DNA of 64,000 bases from the NCBI RefSeq assembly GCF_000003815.2, contig NC_049982.1, positions 5,625,249-5,689,248 of the forward strand. The letters run 5' to 3'. This DNA comes from Branchiostoma floridae. Lineage: Eukaryota > Chordata > Leptocardii > Amphioxiformes > Branchiostomatidae. Of this stretch, positions 23,905-36,100 are shown in pieces. The position numbers were made by a program, and so were the translations under genes. The notes under the pieces are model-generated. The model made no database searches and was not told the DNA's origin. It saw only the letters and a program-made list of their open reading frames with translations. Position 1 is the stretch's first letter, and the number at the start of each line of letters is the position of its first letter.

Positions 23905-24036
23905 GTAAGTTTGTATTTTTAAAATCGACAATAGACGACAAATATAATAATTTCATCCGTCGTTTATACCGTTGGGCGCGTTGAAACTGCAGCAGGAAGT
24001 ATAACGTATATTTTTCCTATTTCTTTTTTTTTTCAG

Positions 24037-24113
24037 GAAAACAACAATGTGGAGAGGCGCGCTGCTCTTCAACGTACTAATGTTCGTCCACGTCAGTTCA
24101 ACAGGTGAAACAG
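24037..24113 (+). CDS. Polycystin exon with start codon and signal peptide
   Basis: An acceptor (ten-T tract, TTTCAG) at 24036 opens this exon. The ATG at 24047 is preceded by AACA. The 22 residues that follow start [18 protein letters not shown], a basic residue followed by a hydrophobic run ending in small residues, so a cleaved signal peptide. The donor is ACAG|GTGGGT, phase 1. The start is therefore supported by both the leader and the frame. Confidence 0.75.
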
Positions 24114-27100
24114 GTGGGTGTGTCTGATCCAATGCTGTCAGTACCACTATAAGCACTAACTGCATACAATCACTGTATCTGTGTCAGAGTTTTGTATGCA
24201 TGTATAGTCGCTCTAACCGCTATTGAGCTGTTCTTTTTTATGAAAAGTTGGCTGCCTGATAGGTAAAGCCTCCCTTACCACCATTGTAGCAAGTTTGTTG
24301 AATATGGACTGTCCTTATGAATCTATGACCTACCATGGAAGCTCATCTGTGGTGGTAGTAATCGCAATACAATGTTAAACGTTCTTCCGACACAAAGGTA
24401 TAACTGATCAAAGGATGCAGTGTTTAATAAAAAAAAAAAAACTAAAAAAACTCACATTTCATGATTGTAGTTAATCTGATGGTGCTTTTTATTTACTCTC
24501 AAAGCAGAGGTTGGTGGGGGAAAACTTTCCTTACCTTTTCCTTACATGCCGTATTTTTCGAGAGGGGAGGCTGGTCGAAAAATACGGCATATAAGGAAGA
24601 GGTCACGATTTTCCCCCACCAACCTCTGATTGGAGAGTAGATAAGAAGCACCATCAGATTAACTACAATCATGAAATGTGAGTTCTTTTTTTATAGTAAA
24701 TCCAACATCCTTGTGTTACAGACACGTGTGGACTATCGGCGTTTACCCACGTCCCCCAACGTGACTGTAGCGGGTCGGACATTACCAGGCACGCGGGCGT
24801 GAGTCTTCAGTTCTGTGCAGAGGCGTGCTGTGGAGACCCGTCATGCCTGTCGTTCCAGTACAACACCGTGTCAACCTGCTACCTGAAAAGCAAACTCTGC
24901 TCTGCAGGGGAGAAAACGCATTCATCGATGGGCAACATGTACGATCGGACAGTGTCAGGTTGGTGCACTCTCCGAGTATCTCCTTTATCTTTTCCTCTGT
25001 CTTTGTCCGTCTTTCTCTACCCATGATGCACGTTAACAACAATATTTTACTCGTTTCATCATTATATTTCACCCCATACCACATACCATTCTTGTAAGGC
25101 GTTAAAAATGAAAAAAAAATCAATTTTGAGTTTGACAATTTTGGATAGTCTATTCCTGCAAAATATTGATATGGAGCAATCCATTTTTGCATTTCAAGGG
25201 AGAAACATCCTGTGTCGGTCTTTCTGGTGAATTGACGTGTTCGCAAATGTACTATTGATTGATCAAACGTTGAACATACAGTGGAAGCCGGTTAATTGCA
25301 CACCCAATTTACCAGAAAATTCCCTGCAATTATCCGGCGTGTCAAAACTTTTACTCAGAAATTAACTCCCCTGGTATTAAAGAAAACCAAGGGAATAAAT
25401 TAAGAACCTACAGAAAATTCAAGTATACATATGAAAGAGAAAAATACCTCGATATAACAAATTTTAGCTATCGCCGAGCCATGACTAAACTAAGGATCAG
25501 CGATCATCCTCTACAAATTGAAGCCGGTAGATACACCCGAACTCCTCCAAATGATAGATTATGTATGTTTTGTGATAAGAACTATAGGTATATAGAAGAT
25601 GAAGCGCACTTTCTTCTAGAATGCTCACTGTATAAAGATATACGCAATACCTTTGTTAATAGTACTACGCTTGCAAAACAGAATTATGCACAACTAACAA
25701 AAGAAGACTTTTTCAAATATATAATGACATCAGTTAACTATGATTTGATAGAAGAACTCTGTAAGTTCGTCTTCACATGTTTTAAGAAGAGGGAGGAAGC
25801 ATGTAGAAATATAGCCGTAAGTAGAACATAGAATAGCTTACTTATCAGACTCTCTGTATGCGACTTACTGCATTTAGCCCTAGGAGGGCATGAATATGCA
25901 ATAAACTTCATTGTCATTGTCATTCATTGATAAAGCGAAGGTATCAGCTGGACCGCACCGCCAATGGGTTTTTCGGATTTCGTGCAATTAACAGAAGTGT
26001 GCGATCATCCTTTGTGCAGTTAACTGACTTCTACTGTATTGAGGGCGAACTTGTTCTCATTGTTTTCGTCAGTCGTACTTTCTTTGCGTGTATTTCAGAG
26101 TGTACCTATTGGACTCCATGGTTTAACCGTGACGATCCCAGCGGTTCCCAAGACAACGAATCGTTGTCCAATCTTCGGCGGAACTACCCCGGAGAAATCT
26201 GCTCCGATCCCTCGGCTATCCAGGCCCGTGTCAGTGGGACACACGTGGACGCTTCCGAGACGGGACAGCGGTTTCAGTCATACGACACGACAGCGGGCTT
26301 TGTCTGTAGGAACTCCGGCCAGAGCAACGGGTCTTGCCTGGACTATGAAGTGCGCTTCTGCTGTGAACCTGGTGCGTGTGTGCATTTTGATATAATAATG
26401 ATATTTCACTCCACCATACAGGGGTGCGAAATATAATGTTTTATGTTTCTCTTCATACTACACACATATTTCACATCACTCTACAGTATGGAGAGCTAGT
26501 GAAACATATTATTTTTGTTATGTTTCATCTTCTTCTGCTGTACAAATAGGTATTGAGTGGTTTATGAGAGCTGAGGTGTGCTCCTGGGAATATGCTGCTG
26601 GTGGAAACAGATTCATTAAATAACGTTATCATTTTTGTTTTCTCTTCTCTTCAGCACTTCCTCCGCTGATATCGTCGTTTTACCGGATTTGACATCTACA
26701 AAGTGCCCGTGACTGGATCCATGCTTAGCGCCAACCTACGAACCGCCTGCGAATCCCATGGGTTGCAACCAGTGTGCTACAGAGCTAACGAAGAGTCCCA
26801 AGTGGGTTACTGGCATTCCTACTGTCAAACCATCCCGGTGGGGACGGCCATTTCCTCAATGACTCAACAAGTTCTTGCGCACCATCTATGTGGTGTGCTC
26901 GATCCAAGGTACTGCGCACAATTGTATGACAATTTTGTAGCTATACGTGGATGGCAAACCAGTGATGGCGCATGCGGAGTGTCGTNNNNNNNNNNNNNNN
27001 NNNNNNNNNNNNNNNNNNNNNNNNNNNNNNNNNNNNNNNNNNNNNNNNNNNNNNNNNNNNNNNNNNNNNNNNNNNNNNNNNNNNNNNNNNNNNNNNNNNN

Positions 27101-30100
27101 NNNNNNNNNNNNNNNNNNNNNNNNNNNNNNNNNNNNNNNNNNNNNNNNNNNNNNNNNNNNNNNNNNNNNNNNNNNNNNNNNNNNNNNNNNNNNNNNNNNN
27201 NNNNNNNNNNNNNNNNNNNNNNNNNNNNNNNNNNNNNNNNNNNNNNNNNNNNNNNNNNNNNNNNNNNNNNNNNNNNNNNNNNNNNNNNNNNNNNNNNNNN
27301 NNNNNNNNNNNNNNNNNNNNNNNNNNNGCGAAATTGTGACATTATTTTAGACTGCAAATGTATGTTTTGGGCTCCCGTGTATTAAGACCAAGAATTATCT
27401 ATTTATACAAATGGTTGATATGGAATTCTCCATTTTTTTGCGTTGGGAGGGGGGGGGGGGGGTGAATGTAATAGGTACGACTTGAGTCTATAATAACCTC
27501 CATCGCAGACTACCAGAAGTCTGCAAAGGAACACTAAGCCAATGACGCAATATAATGAAACCAACACTCCTTTTTCCCATGCAGAAAGCAAGAACCGTGA
27601 GTACACCAGCCTGGGTTGCTGGTGGGACCGACACGACCGCGCCATCCCGACACTAGAGGGGACAGACGCACGACTCGACGGCAGCTACAGCACGCGCTCC
27701 AACGCCATCGAGAAGTGTTATAGCGTAGCACTGTCTCGGGGTTTCGCCGTGTTTGCTGTACAAAATGGGGGGCAGTGTTTCGGTTCAACTGCGCTTGACA
27801 CCTACAACAAGTGGGGAGCCTCCACTGACTGTAACGACGACGGTGAGGGCGGGCTGTGGTCGAATGAAGTCTACAGACTCGCAGGTAAGATTAATCTCTG
27901 ACGCCTCATGTCCCTGGGAAATAGACTGCTGTGTGATGCTTAAGTAACAAAACATTTGACTGACATTTAAACGTTCTTTCAGTGAACGCTTAATGATCAG
28001 AGTCACCCAATGTTTTGTCAAAGATCAGTATACATTATAGTCGCCATGGTCTTCATCAAACAACGGATCCGAAATCTGTTTACGGACACGAAAAATTAAA
28101 GTTTATGCCGAGAGATATGCAGAAGGCATGCTGATTGACAAGTTTTAACGCTTTGTGTTCTTGTTGATCACGAGCTATTGTCAGATGAAATTTTGATAAT
28201 CGTGAAAAAGTTTACTTTTGATTTGATTAACATTCATATTCCCCAGCTGCATGGCTGCCTCTGGACCCGTCGTGGGTTGTAGACTCCTCCGGTACGCCGA
28301 GCGTGTTCAAAGGAGTGACGTACGACGCCGCAAAAGCCCTGGACGGCAGCACCGGAACCTACTGGAACCCGCAAACTGACGAGAACTACCTGTACAACAA
28401 CTGGTACATCGTGTTGAATCTAACCCAGCCGCACGCTCTACACCGCATCGCAGTCAACAACTACGGAGACAGCACACACGATATAGCGGCATTCACATTA
28501 GAAAAGTCGCTCAGTGGGAGTCCCTACGACTGGAAGGACGTCGTGTCCGTTACTGATGTGCGGAATGGGACAAGTGAGCGGCAGGATTTCGGCGGTTTCC
28601 AGGGAACAGCGCAGCACTGGAGATTTGTGGTTACCCGCACTCACTCGGGCTGGCAGCCGTGGCTGAGGGAGCTGGACCTGTACGGAGTTGCATCGGGTGA
28701 GAGAGAAAATATTGATCATTTCCTGTTTTTCTTGTTGATAGGGATCGAACGGCATAACTGTCCACGGACCATGTTTATATTTGCCATTATGGATCACCCG
28801 TGCGAAAAGCCAATCACTCACTCACTCAACTCACTCAACTCACTCACTCACTCACTCACTCACTCACTCACTCACTCACTCACTCACTCACTCACTCACT
28901 CACTCACTCACTCACTCTCTCTCACTCACTCACTCACTCACTCGCTCGCTCGCTCGCTCGCTCACTCACTCACTCACTCACTCACTCACTCACTCAATCA
29001 CTCACTCACTCAACTCTCTCTCTCTCAATCACTCACTCAATCACTCATTCTCTCACTCACTCACTCACTCTCACTCACTCAATCACTCACACTCTCACTC
29101 ACTCACTCATTCACTCGCTCACTCACTCACTCTCTCAATCACTCACTCTCTCAATCACTCACTCTCATTCACTCACTCACTCACTCAACTCACTCACTCT
29201 CATTCACTCACTCACTCACTCAACTCACTCTCTCTCAATCACTCACACTCACTCACTCTCTCAATCACTCACTCTCACTCACTCACTCACTCACTCACGC
29301 ACTCACTCACGCAAGCACTCACTCACTCACTCACTCACTCACTCACTCACTCACTCACTCACTCACTCACTCACTCACTCACTCACTCACTCACTTTGTT
29401 TTGTTGTCCTCACCCAGACCTGCCGGGATGTGAGGACGACCCGTGTCAACACGGGGCCACCTGCAGGGATGTTGACGGCGGATACGACTGTAGCTGCGCT
29501 GCTGGCTATGGTGGCCTCAACTGCGAAATCGGTCAGGAATATGTCAAACATTTTCTACAGTTGTCTATTAACATATCTGTGTTTTCGATACACAGACTAG
29601 ACATTCTAGATCTGTACCCTTTTTACAATGTACATTGTCACATAGATGTATCTCCTTCCAATTGATCTTCGGCTTTTGCATGGGTTGCAAACAAACTTAT
29701 CATCTTGTCAGAGCAAGGATGGTATGTTGCAACAACGGAGGTTATATCAGTTGAAAATTCTATCATTTTGTAAAGCTAGTCAAATCTTTTCTATAAACTA
29801 TGGTTAATAAAATAACGTTATCTTTTCCGAATACAATATAGAAAAAAGCTAAATACTATCATTAAACTGCAACAAAGTGCAGTATGCTTTTAACAAAGTT
29901 GTCAACAACTTTCTTTAATGCGGATGGTTCCAGTAATCACCATGTTTCACCCCCAGACCTTGACGAGTGTGCGTCTAACCCGTGCCAGAATGGAGCGGAG
30001 TGCACTGATCAAGTCAACGGGTACACCTGCGTCTGTCCGCCCGGGTTAGATGGCGTGCATTGCGAAAACGGTAATAGTATTTTCTTGAAGTCGTGTTCCT

Positions 30101-33100
30101 CCATACAACGGCCAACATATTCGTGGTGTTGTGGTACAAGTGTCTTGTAAGATTATGGAGCATACTAATATGTGCCAGGCAGTTTTCCATGATTGTTAGA
30201 GTAATGATGTTTTAAGTTAACCTGGAATCAATCTAGCTCCGATTTGCCACAACGATCACTTCTGATCTTTGGGGCATATCTACAGATTGTTCTACAGGAA
30301 AGCGTTCAATGGACAAAATTTAAACAGCTAGAATATATGGATTCCAGGCTATAGTTATGGTGGGATGTGATAGCATACGAAAGTAATTTCATCGGGTTGG
30401 TGCAGCATAGGATAATGGAGTTTTCTTTTACACAACCAGTCAAGTGAGATATCCTTTGGCTTGAAAGTAACATTACAAAGGTGCGTATTAATGATAATGA
30501 AATGTTTGCTCCTACAAGAAGTCATTTTATGTCATTTTATGCCATCCACGTAGTAGTTAGCTCCTATGCAAGCTACTTTTGCTACCCGTCTGGGGAGCGG
30601 TATATTAAAATCTTTTGGTGGTGACGTCAGTTACTGAGCGAATTAAGGAATGGGTTCTAGAGCGCAGGCTCTTACGCATGGGCAGGGGGCATTGGAATGC
30701 TTGTTCGAACACCTGTTCGAACGAGCGCTTGAACTCATCCCTTAATTCGACCGTATATAGTGTATATATAATAACCGTCAGAGCAACTGTACATCGTGTA
30801 TGATAAATGTCCAAGCGACCTACTATCCGAATGGTACCCAGGCTAGTATGACAATGCATCGCCCTGACAACAACAACCTTCTCTCCCGCAGGTTGCGGCG
30901 GCTTAATGAAATCTCCAAACGGAACCTTTAAGAGCCCAGGACATCCCCGGAACTATGATAATAACCTGGACTGTGTTTGGACCATCACTGTTGACCCTGG
31001 GGAGCGGGTCTTCCTCTCATTCTTCAACTTTCACCTGGAGGTTGCCAATGACTGCAAATACGACAACGTCAAGGTAGTGTAACAATGTGCAAACAAGGAT
31101 AAAAAGCTTTAAATGTTATCGAACAACTCAACAACAGATTCTTTTTGGCTCCCAACACTTATTACCATGATCTTAAGCTACTATCACCTTCATCACCGTC
31201 ATCATCATCACAATCATCATCATCGCCATCATCATCATCACCACCACCACAATCATCATCATCATCATCAACTTCATCAACACAATCAAATCTTATCATC
31301 ATCACATCATCATCATCACCATCACCATCATGTTTAACCTGCTTTGTTTGCCTTTACAGGTGAACGACAGCCAGGGTGACTCTGTGGTTGAACTCGGTAC
31401 CTGGTGCGGGACTAACATCCCCGCGCTGTTCACGTCAACCAACAACACCATCTCAGTCCTCTTCCACTCGGACCGTTCGGATGTGTTTCCCGGCTTCCTG
31501 GCAAAGTGGTCCATAGAAAGTTAGTACACAAGAAAATTACTAGCCAGTTTGTTTGTGGCCATTATGCCACACCGACTTAATTTTATGGATGACATCCTCT
31601 CGAGAGAGATGATAGCAAAAATGACAGCAAATGCTGCTAAACCACAGGAATAAACATCCAGAACTTCTTTCTCAGGCTTGATTTTTTTATGTTCACCTCC
31701 ATTAACTTAAGGTTATAAGAGACAATCGTCGCCAGTTCAATCATATTCATATTGCCATTCTTGTTTAAGAGACGAAACAAGGGCGCTACGGCCCCATGCC
31801 CTGACCACGTGTCCCTTACCATGGAAAGCAGATTAAAAAAACAACTTTATTGCTCAATCTGTATAAAACAAGTGTAAACAATCACAGGGTATATGAAGGG
31901 TATACATTTCTTCAAAGATTTCTTAATAAACATTCAGATTTAAACAGTGTAACTACCCTGGAAATCAGATCCTCTGACAAGCATGAAATTCTGATTGACA
32001 ATGGATGTTATTGTGCGATATGTGGCCACAGTTTTTTTTAAATTGAAAATTAATACGCGCGCAAATGTCACCATAACACTAAGTCAGCGTTATCTCATCA
32101 CAATGAAGAACGTCAGTTAGTAACGATGTTGTTGAAGGTGTTGTACAGACTGGTACTTTTTCTGATGAGTGTCATCAAGAGACTGCACTAGATTGCTAGA
32201 TAACATCCTCCCAACGCCCGGTCCCCAACGGCATTAGCCTATAGGCTAAGTCAGCTAGCCGTTGGGGACCGGGCGTAGGTGATGCCAGATAGTGGCTACA
32301 ATACTTAGTAGCTGAAATGTTTACTGTTACTAGAAAAAGACAGAACGATTTGGAAACGTCTTTCCTTTATCGAGTAAAATTTAAAGTTGTAATCAATATG
32401 TTAAGATACTTAAAACATTTGCATATCCTTTTCACAAAGACGTCGACTTCATCACGCGGATAATTCTGAGATCCTTTCTTCTTTTTACCCCAGACGCTGA
32501 CAACTGTGGGACTAACCCATGCCAGAATGGAGGATCCTGTCTTGATCAAGTCGATGGGTACAGGTGTGCCTGTACTCTTGGGTTCGAAGGCATGCACTGT
32601 GAGGAGGGCACGTATCCCTTTTTTAAATTACAATGACAATGGCAATGAAGTTTATTGCATGTTCATGCCCTTTAAGGGCTAAATGCAGTCAGGTTGGTAC
32701 AAAGGGAGTAAATGGAAAACAAAAAGGACCTACGGTACACAGTGGTGCCGCACTCGAGCAAACTATATCAACGGCACCACTGGACAAGACATAATACATG
32801 AACATATAACAGAAGTCAACTTTATTCCTTCATTCATTTAATGAAATTTGCTGAATTCGTCAAACCTTGGTCCTCTCAGCGGGCACAGCCTCTAGCGGAG
32901 TGAGGGTGTCACTGCAGTTAGGGACACAATTTCACATGAGTCGATTGAAAACATTGGTCGTACATGAGGTCCGGCGCTATTCCTCACACGATTAGACTAC
33001 TAAACGCTTAATTGCCCTCGCTTGATGAATATTCTTAGTGTTTTAACTATTAGCCTCAAAGGTTTAGATGTGAATGAAAATATCCTGTGACATTCTATGA

Positions 33101-36100
33101 ACAGTTTCTATTTAAATGTCCCGAACCTGTATGGCCTGTAACGGTCGTGTTTCATGTTGATGTCACTGATCGATGTTTTTAATCAGTGTATTTAGTGCTA
33201 TTGATCGCCATTTTCTAAACTAGTGTAATGCTCTATGTGTTTTATCCATCATGGTCATCAGCAAAATGTTCCTTAACTATTGACGATTTTTTAAACTCTG
33301 TAAAGTTTCCCACGCAATTCAGCCCTTGGCTGCAATGTGGAAAAACTGTTTTATCTGAATAAATCATTATTATGATACGTTCATAAACAAGTGCGCTCAT
33401 ACTTACCTCCACACAGAGTCAGATTGCGGTGGATTGATCACCACTGGGCAAAGCGGGACGATAAAGAGCCCCGGATATCCAGATAACTACGCGACAAACT
33501 TGGACTGCGTCTGGGTCATCAACCTCCACCCTCGGCAGCGGGTTCACCTGTCATTCGTCAACTTTGTCTTAGAGGACGATTCAGACTGCGATTACGACAA
33601 CCTCAAGGTAGCATCTATGTCATTTTTCACTCTGAATATTGCATATTGGGAATTTAATTTGGGAATTACAACTAACCCCTTCTTTCTTTCTTTCAAGCGA
33701 CCTGCAATGCATTCTCGGCTATGCCTGGCAATGGACCGATCCAGTCGAACGTCATATCGAATAAATAGAATCCCCTATTCTATTTCGAACACGTCCGTCA
33801 AAAACTGCCCCCGTGGGACAGAAATGGTTATTTTTGACGGAGGTGTTCGAAATAGAAACATGATCGAACAGGGGGCGGGGTTGGGGGATCGGTCCATTAT
33901 GCATCGTTGCTAATATGAGAATCTATAAATTTGAAACGTGCCTTTCTCCGCGGGCTCACAATATTTTCCGAACATACAGGTCCATCAGGTTTCTCGATAA
34001 ACGCATGGTGATTGCTTAGCTATACCGGTATCACCATCATGTTAGCTGAAAGATTACCGAAACATACAAAATAGACAACGACAAAGTCCATTTGGTTGTG
34101 TAGCTAAGAACCAGCTTTTGGTCACCTGTCCTATCATGTCTATATCTATATTATGAAGGTGCAAGACGGTGACGGTCGGGGCGACTCCGCCGTAGACTTG
34201 GGCACGTGGTGCGGGAGCGACGCGCCTCCGCCGCTGAAATCCACCAACAGCACCCTGACCATCACCTTCCACTCGGACTACAGCGAGGTGTTCGCCGGCT
34301 TCTTTGCCACCTGGTTCACGGAACGTTAGTACAGCTTTTGTGCTTTTTTGCGTGACTTAGTACTGAGTACCTGGATGTCTAAACCATTCATCAATAAGCA
34401 TGTTGTAGTTTGGTCGTCTTTCCGGTCCATTATGTAATTACTTTCAGTGTTTTTGTTATGTGGAAGGGGGGTATTGCCACTGGAGGGAACCTCCACAGAT
34501 TGAAATGCGACGTGATTCTGTCATATACGGCACATTTTACAACATTATAAGTGGATGATTATCTCAAGTTTCAGTGATTCTGTCCCTTGCAGAGTTACCG
34601 ACCGAGCCGCTGACATCCACGCCCCAGCCGCCGACATCCACGCCCCAGCCGCCGACATCCACGCCCCAGCCGCCGACATCCACGCCCCAGCCGACGACAT
34701 CCACGCCCCAACCGACAACGTCCACGCCCCAACCGAAAACATCCACGCCCCAGCCGACAACATCCACGCCCCAGCCGACAACATCCACGCCCCAACCGCC
34801 GACATCCACAACAGCCAATATCGCATATAATGGTAAGTGTACATGGTGTGCATTTTTTTCTATACTACTTCGTCTCTGTATCTTCAAGTCGCTTGCTTGA
34901 ACACATCTTCTTTGAGAGGTGCCCTGCATTCAAGTGGCTATCTAGGTGGACTTAATGGACGTGCCATTCACAGCAGGCTGTATGGACCGATCCCAGAGCC
35001 CCGCCCCCTGTTCGATCATGTTCGACATACGGTCGATGCAGGTGAAAACCAGGGTACATCTATCTGTGACTGGGTTTCTACTACGTTTGTTGCATGCGTA
35101 ACAGCTGCATGCATGCTCATGATAAAAGCAAAATCAAGAAGAAAGCAGCTCAGGCACTCGTGGAGAGGGAGCTTGTACTACGCACCAACTAATGGGACAC
35201 TTCTACAAAGTCTGCCAGTGCAGAGTCCCTTGTCTTATACGAGTACATGCCCTCCTCTACACGTGCATCCTGCTCCCGTTCCCACAATGCTATACTCCGT
35301 GGGTGTAGTCTTCAACAAAGAGTAGCATAGCATTTTTCTTTGGCCATTTCTGTTTAACTGGGGCTATTTTTGACGGAGGTGTTCGAAATAGAATAGGGGG
35401 TTCCACATTGTTCTATTTGTTCGATATGGCGTTCGATCGGGATCGGTCCATTGCTGTACAAAAGGGAAAGGTAGGCTTTTTGAGGCCGTAAGGCAGTGGG
35501 TTGTTATCCAGGGCACGGTACTGGAAGGCAAAGCTCATGCCACGACGTCTAGATCTGGTCAGGAACAGCAGGAATCGAGCTAGCGACCTCTCGATCTCGC
35601 TTCCCCTAGCCACTGAACCCATTAATGCCACTTGTATATTCTCAACGATTACACAAAAAGATTGGTTCATTTGCTATAGAAATCTACGAATCATAACCCC
35701 TCGTCCATTACTCGTATTCATTTATTCATTGACCAGACTATATTTCTTTCTTTTACCATGTAGAAACATCCCCTGCTGTGGAAGTTACAAGTGCGATTCT
35801 CGGAGCTGTCCCTACTCCTACCACAGAACCCGTCTTCACGGCACCGCAGAACCACACTTATCCAGGTACTTTTAGAATGACAAGAATCATCCGATGGCTA
35901 TAACCGATATACAGTTGTATTATGTCATCGTTTGTATTTGACACACGATGTGTATTTGAAGTAGTGTCCGTTTCTCGATTACAATACGGTTTTATATCTT
36001 CTTAAAGGTCTAACAAATTCAACCACACAAGTTCATCTCAATAACACGTCGTTGAAAGTGTCACCAATGGGTGAGTTTTATTTGTGACAGTTTTCACCTT

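Noticed and set aside
25481-25831. Host gene with a zinc finger
   Set aside because: The CCHC-bearing frame is the C-terminus of a 5'-truncated LINE, followed by a LINE-type 3' tail that recurs at 32.6 kb.
28303-29665. Three long overlapping open frames rich in Thr-His-Ser-Leu
   Set aside because: They come from the (CACT)n intron array read in three frames, fused to real discoidin and EGF exons. Splice sites at 28696 and 29417 remove the array.
31113-31363. Poly-His and poly-Ser open frames
   Set aside because: Translation of an (ATC)n microsatellite in the intron between the two halves of CUB domain 1.
34545-34929. Minus-strand Gly/Val/Trp/Asp-rich and Arg/Gly-rich repeat proteins
   Set aside because: Antisense of the 21-bp coding minisatellite. 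The plus strand is in phase with the polycystin gene.
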